This document shows positions 58,351-64,000 of a stretch of 64,000 nucleotides of DNA, piece by piece. The first letter of the stretch is position 1; each line of letters begins with the position of its first letter. The translations under genes were made by a program, and so were the position numbers. Source of the DNA: Aurantiacibacter luteus (lineage in GTDB: Bacteria; Pseudomonadota; Alphaproteobacteria; Sphingomonadales; Sphingomonadaceae). The notes beneath the pieces are model-generated. The model was not told where the DNA came from. It saw only the letters and a list, made by a program, of their open reading frames with translations, and searched no databases. The stretch covers positions 310,001-374,000 of the forward strand of contig NZ_LBHB01000001.1 in assembly GCF_001010945.1 (NCBI RefSeq), written 5' to 3'.

Positions 58351-60534
58351 TCAGACGAAACTGTAGGGGTCGATGTCCACCCCCACGCGCACGCCAGGCG
58401 GAAGATCGACGCCGCCCAGCCACTGGCGGATGACCTTCTGCAGCTCCGCGCTGCGCCGGGCGTTGAGCAGCAGGCGATAGCGGTAGCGGCCGCGCAAGAG
58501 GGCAAGCGGGGCGGGCGCGGGGCCGAGCACATGGACGTCGTCGAGGAATGGGCGCGTCGCGCCAATGCGGTTCGCCGCCTCGCGCGCCTCGGCCTCGTCC
58601 TCGCTGGAGACGATGATGGCGGCCCAGCGCCCGAACGGCGGTGCACCCGCGTGGCGGCGGTTGTCGGTCTCCGCCTCGTAAAAGGCGTCGCGGTCGCCGC
58701 TCGCCAGCGCGGCGATGACGGGGGCGTCGGGATGGCGCGTCTGGATCAGCACCTCGCCCGGCTTCGCGCCGCGTCCTGCGCGCCCGGCAACCTGCGCCAC
58801 CTGCTGGTACGTGCGCTCCGCCGCGCGCAGGTCGCCGCCTTCGAGGCCGAGGTCGGCGTCGATCACGCCCACCAGCGTCAGCTCGGGAAAGTGGAAGCCC
58901 TTGGTGACGAGCTGCGTGCCCACGATGACGTCGATGGCCCCAGCCTCGGTCATGGCGACGAACTCGGCGGCCTTGGCGGGCGAGTGGATGGTGTCGGAGG
59001 TAACGACCGCGACGCGGGCATCGGGAAGGATCTCGGCCACCTCGTCCGCGATGCGTTCCACGCCCGGGCCGCAGGCGACGAGGCAATCGGGCTCGCCGCA
59101 TTCGGGGCAGGTCTCGGGGGGCTTGGTCTCATGCCCGCAGTGGTGGCAGGCGAGGCGGCGGCTGAGGCGATGCTCGACCAGCCAGGCGCTGCAATTGGGG
59201 CACTGGAAGCGGAAGCCGCAGTTGCGGCACAGCGTCAGCGGGGCATAGCCGCGGCGGTTGAGGAACAGGAGCGATTGCTCGCCCTTGGCCAGCCGGTCCT
59301 GCAAGGCGGCGCGCAGCGGAGCCGCGATCCACGCGCCGCGGCCCGGCTGCTCTTCGGTCAGGTCCACAAGATGCACTTCGGGCAGCTGCGCCCCGCCGAA
59401 ACGGCTGGGCAGCACCAATTTCTTGTAGGTGCCGGTGTCGGCCATGTGCAGGCTCTCGAGCGCCGGGGTGGCGCTGGCGAGAATCACCGGAATGCCCTCG
59501 AAATAGCCGCGCATCACGGCGACGTCGCGCGCGTTGTAGCGCACGCCGTCCTCCTGCTTGAAGCTGATCTCGTGCGCCTCGTCGACCACGATCAGGCCGA
59601 GCGCGGCATAGGGCAGGAACAGCGCCGAGCGCGCGCCGACCACCACCTGCGCGCCGCCGTTCTCTGGCCGACTGGCGATGGCGCGCCAGGCGCGGCGGCG
59701 CTCGGTCGATTTCAGGCTGGAGTGCCAGGTGACGGGCGCGGCGCCAAACCGCGCCTCGAACCGCGACAGGAACGCTTGGGTCAGCGCGATTTCGGGCAGC
59801 AGGACGAGCACCTGGCGACCGGCGGCGATGGCTGCGGCGACGGCTTCGAAATAGGTCTCGGTCTTGCCCGATCCGGTCACCCCGTCGAGCAGGAAGGGCG
59901 CGAATGTCGCCTCGCCCACCGCCGCCACCAGCCGCTCCGCCACCTCGGCCTGCTCGGGGCTGAGATCGGGCGCGTCGAAATCGGCGCGCGCGGGCGGGTA
60001 GGGGCGGTCGACGTCGACCTCCACCGGCTCCAGCACGCCCTGGTTGACGAGGCCGCGCAGCACGCCCTCGGAAACGCCCGAGAGCCCCGCCAGCTCGCGG
60101 ATCGTCGCCTGCTCGCCGTCCAGCGCCTCGATCGCCCGCTCGCGCTGCGCGGTCATGCGCTCCGGCATCCCGCCCGACAGCCGGTATTCAGTCATCGTCG
60201 CGGGACCGCGCAGCGCGCCGCCGCTGGCTATCACCATGCGCGCGACCGCCGACATTGGCGCGACGTAATAGTCCGCCGTCCACTCGATCAGGCGACGCAG
60301 CTCCGCGCGGATCGGCGGCACGTCGAGCACGCTGAACAGCGGGCGCAGTTTGGATTCAGGAACGGGTAAAGTGGGAAGGTGTTCTTCCTCCCAGACGATC
60401 CCTGTCACCTGCCGGGGCCCGAGCGGCGCGACCACCACGCTGCCGTACGGTGCTTCCACTCCCTCCGGCACGCGATAGTCGAGCGGCCCAAGTGCGGCGT
60501 TCATGACGAGTAGGCGTACGCGGGTGGCAGACAT
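58351..60534 (-). CDS. priA: Primosomal protein N', replication restart helicase
   Basis: This 727-residue helicase restarts stalled replication forks. It has Walker A GVTGSGKTE, the DEAH-type VVDEAHE, helicase motif VGARSALFLP, and two zinc sites from eight cysteines (CRNCGFRFQCPNC and CHHCGHE, then TCPECG). The C-terminal AGRAGRG motif VI is present. ATG at 60534 was chosen because MSATRVRLLV starts the family region; the open frame continues upstream. It diverges from the DUF4197 gene 54 bases away. Confidence 0.95.
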   Translation of the reverse strand: MSATRVRLLVMNAALGPLDYRVPEGVEAPYGSVVVAPLGPRQVTGIVWEEEHLPTLPVPESKLRPLFSVLDVPPIRAELRRLIEWTADYYVAPMSAVARMVIASGGALRGPATMTEYRLSGGMPERMTAQRERAIEALDGEQATIRELAGLSGVSEGVLRGLVNQGVLEPVEVDVDRPYPPARADFDAPDLSPEQAEVAERLVAAVGEATFAPFLLDGVTGSGKTETYFEAVAAAIAAGRQVLVLLPEIALTQAFLSRFEARFGAAPVTWHSSLKSTERRRAWRAIASRPENGGAQVVVGARSALFLPYAALGLIVVDEAHEISFKQEDGVRYNARDVAVMRGYFEGIPVILASATPALESLHMADTGTYKKLVLPSRFGGAQLPEVHLVDLTEEQPGRGAWIAAPLRAALQDRLAKGEQSLLFLNRRGYAPLTLCRNCGFRFQCPNCSAWLVEHRLSRRLACHHCGHETKPPETCPECGEPDCLVACGPGVERIADEVAEILPDARVAVVTSDTIHSPAKAAEFVAMTEAGAIDVIVGTQLVTKGFHFPELTLVGVIDADLGLEGGDLRAAERTYQQVAQVAGRAGRGAKPGEVLIQTRHPDAPVIAALASGDRDAFYEAETDNRRHAGAPPFGRWAAIIVSSEDEAEAREAANRIGATRPFLDDVHVLGPAPAPLALLRGRYRYRLLLNARRSAELQKVIRQWLGGVDLPPGVRVGVDIDPYSFV

Positions 60535-60588
60535 CGGGACCACATATGGGCGCCGCCCCCGTTGCGCGGCAAGGTTAGGAGTCGCGTT

Positions 60589-61299
60589 ATGTCCGAATTG
60601 GCCAACACTTCCGTCATCCACAGCGTCGCCAGCCGTCGCAAGTTCATCGCCGGCGTCGGCCTGGGCGCGGGCGTGATCGCGCTTCCTGGCTGCGCCAGCT
60701 ACGGCGGCTGGACGATGGAGGACGCGATCCGCCGCCTGCTCTATCTCTCCAGCGAGCGCGCCTTTGCCCGGATGCTTGCACCCGGCGGCTTCTGGGAAAA
60801 CCAGGTCGGCGCGCTGGGACTGGAAAACCTGCTCGGCACGCGAGGCGGGGTGCTCGCCAATATCCTCACTTCCAGCCTCTTCCGCGACCGGCTGGCGGAT
60901 GCCTTTGCCGACATCGCCATCGAGGGCGCCTACCGCGCCGCGCCGCTGGTGACAGACGCGGTACGCGTGATCGGCTTCCAGAACGCGCTGGCACTGGTGC
61001 AGGGCGGGCCGACCGCGGCGACCGGCTTCCTGCGCCAGAACCTGGGCATGACGCTGGTGGAGGCCATGGTCCCCGAACTCGGCCGCGCCATGCGCGTGGC
61101 GAACGAGCCGCTGGTCGGCCAGCTACTGGCGGCGGCCACCGGCGTCGACGTGGGCGGCATTGCCAACACCCTCTCGCGCAATATCGACAACGCCATCTGG
61201 AACGAGATGGGCTTCGAGGAAACCGCCATCCGCCGCGACCCGCGCGCCACCAACGATCCGGTGCTGATCGGCGTCTTCGGGACGGCGGGCGCGTTCTGA
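60589..61299 (+). CDS. DUF4197 family protein with Tat and lipobox-like signals
   Basis: This 236-residue exported protein has a twin-arginine motif (SRRKFIAG) followed by a hydrophobic stretch and a lipobox-like ALPGC, so it is likely a Tat-exported lipoprotein. The mature part fits DUF4197, a mostly helical periplasmic family of unknown function (EDAIRRLLYLSSERAFARML at the start of the domain). The ATG at 60589 precedes the signal. The downstream lipoprotein gene starts two bases past its stop. Confidence 0.82.
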   Translation: MSELANTSVIHSVASRRKFIAGVGLGAGVIALPGCASYGGWTMEDAIRRLLYLSSERAFARMLAPGGFWENQVGALGLENLLGTRGGVLANILTSSLFRDRLADAFADIAIEGAYRAAPLVTDAVRVIGFQNALALVQGGPTAATGFLRQNLGMTLVEAMVPELGRAMRVANEPLVGQLLAAATGVDVGGIANTLSRNIDNAIWNEMGFEETAIRRDPRATNDPVLIGVFGTAGAF

Positions 61300-61301
61300 C
61301 C

Positions 61302-62111
61302 GTGCGGCGGGCATGGACCCAGGCAGCGGCGGCCATCGCGCTGTCCGCCTGCCAGACCGTGCCCGCACAAATATCAGACCCCGTCGGTGTCCAGCTTTAC
61401 ACCGTTCGCGCGGACATGGACCGCGACCCCGTCGCCACTCTACGCCGCGTGGCCGCGCTCGGCTTCGACGAGGTCGAGTACTACCGCACCTACGGCGACC
61501 GGTCCGCCGCCCTGTGCCGGGAAACCCGCGCGTTGGGGCTGGAGGTCGCCGCGGTCCACGTTCCGTGGGAACTGCTGCGCGACGATCCGGAACGCGCCAT
61601 CGCCGAGGCAAGGGCCATGTGCGCCGACACCATCATGCTCGCCTGGCTTCCGCCCGAAGAGCGCCGCACGCTGGCCCAGTGGCGCGGCTGGATCGCGCGG
61701 ATGAACGCCGTCGCCGCCATCGCCCGCGCCGAGGGAATGGCCTTTGCCTACCACGCCCACGATTTCGAATTCGCTCCCGTCGAGGGCCAGCGCCCCATCG
61801 ACCTGCTGATGGCCGACCTCGACCCCGCCATCGGCTTCGAACTCGACACCTATTGGGTCGCGCGCGGGGGCGAGGATCCGGTGGCCTTCTATCGCGCCCA
61901 CGCCGGCCGGGTGACGCACTTCCACCTGAAGGACATGGCCGCCGACGGCGCCATGGCCGATGTCGGCGCGGGCACCTTGGATTTTGCCGCCCTGCGCCGG
62001 GCGGTGGGCGACCGCCCGGTCCACTGGCTTGTCGAACGCGACGACGCGCCCGACCCATGGGCCAGCCTCGCCTCGAGCCTGCCAGCCGCCGCACGGACCT
62101 TTGGCCGCTAG
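61302..62111 (+). CDS. TIM-barrel sugar isomerase/epimerase-like lipoprotein
   Basis: This 269-residue protein has a short signal peptide with lipobox IALSAC and an AP-endonuclease-2 type TIM barrel. Family blocks are [30 protein letters not shown] with metal-binding residues, [20 protein letters not shown] and HWLVERDD. Most relatives are sugar isomerases or epimerases acting on sugars; this one is probably outside the cytoplasm. The start is GTG at 61302, coupled to the DUF4197 gene. Confidence 0.85.
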   Translation: MRRAWTQAAAAIALSACQTVPAQISDPVGVQLYTVRADMDRDPVATLRRVAALGFDEVEYYRTYGDRSAALCRETRALGLEVAAVHVPWELLRDDPERAIAEARAMCADTIMLAWLPPEERRTLAQWRGWIARMNAVAAIARAEGMAFAYHAHDFEFAPVEGQRPIDLLMADLDPAIGFELDTYWVARGGEDPVAFYRAHAGRVTHFHLKDMAADGAMADVGAGTLDFAALRRAVGDRPVHWLVERDDAPDPWASLASSLPAAARTFGR

Positions 62112-62151
62112 GCTTGGCGAGGGCTGCGTCCTGCTTCATAGCCGCCCCGCA

Positions 62152-63972
62152 ATGTCAGACGAATCCCCCCTCGACCGTTTCCGCCTCGCGCTGACCGGCG
62201 CCACCCGCGCCATTGCCGGCGATGCCGAGGTGGACGTGGGCTTTACCGCCGATGCCGCCAGCGAAATGGGCAAGAGCGTGCGCGTGCCCATGCCCGCGCG
62301 GAGCGTTCCCGCCGCCGACGCGCAGGAAGCGCGCGGGTTCGCCGACAGTTTCGCCCTGCGCCTGCGCCATCACGACGCGCGCCTGCACGACCGCGGCCGC
62401 CCTGTAGATGCCGACGCGCGCGCCTGCTACGACGCCATCGAGCGCGTGCGCTACGAGGCCATCGGCGAAACCGGATACGCCGGGATGCGCGGCAACATGG
62501 CCGCCATGCAGGACCGCCGCGCCATGGGTAGCGCGCTTGCCCGCGCCACCACGGCGGACGAAGTGCCGCTCCACGCCGCGCTCGCGCTGATGCTGCGCGA
62601 ACAGCTGACCGGGCAGGCCCCGCCCGCCGCCGCGCGCCAAGGCGTCGAACTGGTGCGCGAGCACATCGAGGCGCGCACCGGCGACGATTTCGAGCAGCTC
62701 GCCGAGGCGCTGCACGACCAGCGGGCCTTCCAGAAGCTGGGCCTCGACATGCTGCGCCATCTCGACATGGTTCCCGCCGAGCTCGACCCCGAGGACGGCG
62801 GCGAGGACGATGACGGCGACGAGGCCGACGGCGAGGAGGAAGCGCCCGAGAACAACGAGGACACCGACCAGCCGCGCGAGAGCCCCGACGCTCGCTCCGA
62901 AGCCGCCGAGGGCGAGGACGGCGAGGGCGAGAGCGAGGACCAGGCGCCCGGCGAGGACGAATTGGCCGAGGGCGACCCGGGCGACGACGGCGAGGAAATG
63001 ATGCTCCCGCAGCGCCGCAACGCGCCGTGGCAGGACATTCCCGACAGCTTCGACTACCAGGCCTTCACCACGGAATACGACGAGGTCGTCGAGGCGACGG
63101 ACCTGTGCGATTTCGAGGAACTCGATCGCCTGCGCGCCTATCTCGATAGCCAGCTGGCGGGCCTCGCGGGCGTCGTCACCCGGCTCGCCAACAGGCTCCA
63201 GCGCCGCCTGATGGCGCAGCAGAACCGCGCCTGGGATTTCGACCAGGAGGAGGGGATGCTCGACGCCGCCCGGCTGGCGCGCGTGATCATCAGCCCGGGC
63301 ACCTCACTCAGCTACAAGGTCGAGCAGGAACAGGACTTCAAGGACACCGTCGTCACCCTGCTGATCGACAATTCGGGCTCCATGCGCGGACGCCCGATCT
63401 CCATTGCTGCCATCAGCGCCGACATCCTCGCGCGCACGCTGGAGCGTTGCGGGGTGAAGGTGGAGGTGCTGGGCTTCACCACCCGCGCCTGGAAGGGCGG
63501 GCAGAGCCGCGAGCGCTGGCTGGCCGACGGCCGCCCCGAACACCCCGGCCGCCTCAACGACTTGAGGCACATCATCTACAAGAAAGCCGACGAGCCCATG
63601 CGCCGCGCCCGCCGCAGCCTCGGCCTGATGATGCGCGAGGGGCTGCTGAAGGAGAACATCGATGGCGAAGCGCTGCTCTGGGCCCACGAGCGCTTGCTCG
63701 CGAGACCAGAGGACCGCCGCATCCTGATGGTCATATCCGACGGTGCGCCGGTCGACGATTCGACGCTGTCGGTGAACTCGGCCGGTTACCTCGAGGCGCA
63801 CCTGCGCAAGGTGATCGAGTGGATCGAAAAGGTCAGCCCCGTGCAGCTAGTAGCCATCGGCATCGGCCACGACGTGACGCGATACTACAAGAAGGCGGTG
63901 ACGATCATGGACGTCGAACAGCTCGGCGGCACGATCATCGAGCAGCTGGCGGACCTGTTCGAGGTGGAGTGA
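62152..63972 (+). CDS. cobT: Cobaltochelatase subunit CobT
   Basis: This 606-residue subunit belongs to the aerobic cobalamin-pathway cobaltochelatase CobNST. It has an N-terminal CobT domain, an acidic linker (about residues 211-283, dominated by Asp and Glu), and a C-terminal von Willebrand A domain with the MIDAS motif LIDNSGSM (Asp406). Its AAA+ partner CobS is not in the window. ATG at 62152 starts the family region. The product fits the organism's use of B12-dependent MetH. The stop overlaps the next start (TGATG). Confidence 0.93.
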   Translation: MSDESPLDRFRLALTGATRAIAGDAEVDVGFTADAASEMGKSVRVPMPARSVPAADAQEARGFADSFALRLRHHDARLHDRGRPVDADARACYDAIERVRYEAIGETGYAGMRGNMAAMQDRRAMGSALARATTADEVPLHAALALMLREQLTGQAPPAAARQGVELVREHIEARTGDDFEQLAEALHDQRAFQKLGLDMLRHLDMVPAELDPEDGGEDDDGDEADGEEEAPENNEDTDQPRESPDARSEAAEGEDGEGESEDQAPGEDELAEGDPGDDGEEMMLPQRRNAPWQDIPDSFDYQAFTTEYDEVVEATDLCDFEELDRLRAYLDSQLAGLAGVVTRLANRLQRRLMAQQNRAWDFDQEEGMLDAARLARVIISPGTSLSYKVEQEQDFKDTVVTLLIDNSGSMRGRPISIAAISADILARTLERCGVKVEVLGFTTRAWKGGQSRERWLADGRPEHPGRLNDLRHIIYKKADEPMRRARRSLGLMMREGLLKENIDGEALLWAHERLLARPEDRRILMVISDGAPVDDSTLSVNSAGYLEAHLRKVIEWIEKVSPVQLVAIGIGHDVTRYYKKAVTIMDVEQLGGTIIEQLADLFEVE

Positions 63973-64000
63973 TGCGTAAGCTCCTTGTCCTCGCCGTTAT
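63972..64000 (+). CDS. Start of an exported protein (truncated by window edge)
   Basis: Only the first nine codons (MRKLLVLAV) are in the window. The basic start and hydrophobic run suggest a signal peptide. The ATG overlaps the cobT stop codon, so it is probably in the same operon. Confidence 0.4.

Noticed and set aside
57346-60369. Open frame of 1007 codons on the plus strand
   Set aside because: It runs antisense to metF and priA, which have complete family motifs. Its His/Ala/Arg/Gly-rich translation is what GC-rich antisense frames give.

Overview
The window is about 64 kb of dense, GC-rich (mid-60s percent by eye) bacterial chromosome. Gene content points to an alphaproteobacterium of the Sphingomonadales, most like Erythrobacteraceae (inference). 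The clues are a CcrM-type adenine methylase with a C-terminal RAMA-like domain, F1 ATP synthase genes (atpHAGDC) without the F0 genes, a three-gene pntAA/pntAB/pntB transhydrogenase, a Tad pilus ATPase (cpaF), cobT, an FeS-type bacterial photolyase and many short outer-membrane lipoproteins. No tRNA, rRNA, CRISPR array, insertion sequence or prophage was seen, and no gene-free stretch reaches 300 bases.

Layout. 1-5.4 kb: the 3' end of a glutaminyl-peptide cyclotransferase gene, a methyltransferase, a polysaccharide deacetylase-like protein, a DUF885 peptidase-like protein, a small membrane protein and TonB. 5.5-8.9 kb: an alpha/beta hydrolase diverging from two tandem cysteine desulfurases and a [2Fe-2S] ferredoxin (Fe-S cluster or sulfur trafficking). 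8.9-19.9 kb: a DUF4349 lipoprotein, a PfpI/DJ-1 protein, parC, a secreted repeat protein, a cca-nudL-DUF1285-GNAT run, a PQQ-type sugar dehydrogenase lipoprotein diverging from rnhB-SDR, and a lipoprotein. 20-24.5 kb: ccrM-folP, a lipoprotein and a degenerate NtrC-like regulator. 24.7-28.6 kb: a 40-residue cytochrome oxidase subunit IV gene and the pnt cluster, interrupted by a fasciclin lipoprotein. 28.7-32.6 kb: a racemase-like pseudoenzyme, dgt and a tightly overlapping four-gene run, then an entericidin. 32.6-40 kb: two EamA transporters, cpaF and an envelope-polysaccharide locus (GT-C glycosyltransferase, SGNH protein, acyltransferase 3).

40-45.4 kb: the F1 operon on the minus strand, with a lipoprotein gene inside it and a REPIN-like palindromic element between atpG and atpA. 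45.5-51.8 kb: a membrane-anchored serine protease, ada, a CPBP protease, an AT-richer patch with a small LuxR-type regulator and an orphan gene, and a photolyase. 51.9-60.5 kb: a HExxH metallopeptidase, methionine synthase split into two genes with a second copy of the REPIN-like element between them, metF and priA. 60.6-64 kb: a DUF4197 Tat lipoprotein, a TIM-barrel lipoprotein, cobT and the start of an exported protein.

Most of the window is housekeeping. The most unusual points are: an NtrC-family regulator with Glu at the phosphoacceptor position and GAFPGA instead of GAFTGA; an Asp/Glu-racemase homologue lacking both catalytic cysteines; the two REPIN-like elements placed inside operons; accessory lipoprotein genes inside the atp and pnt clusters; a perfect DnaA box abutting the ccrM start; and the small AT-rich patch at 49.1-50.2 kb, whose genes appear to extend upstream of any canonical start codon.
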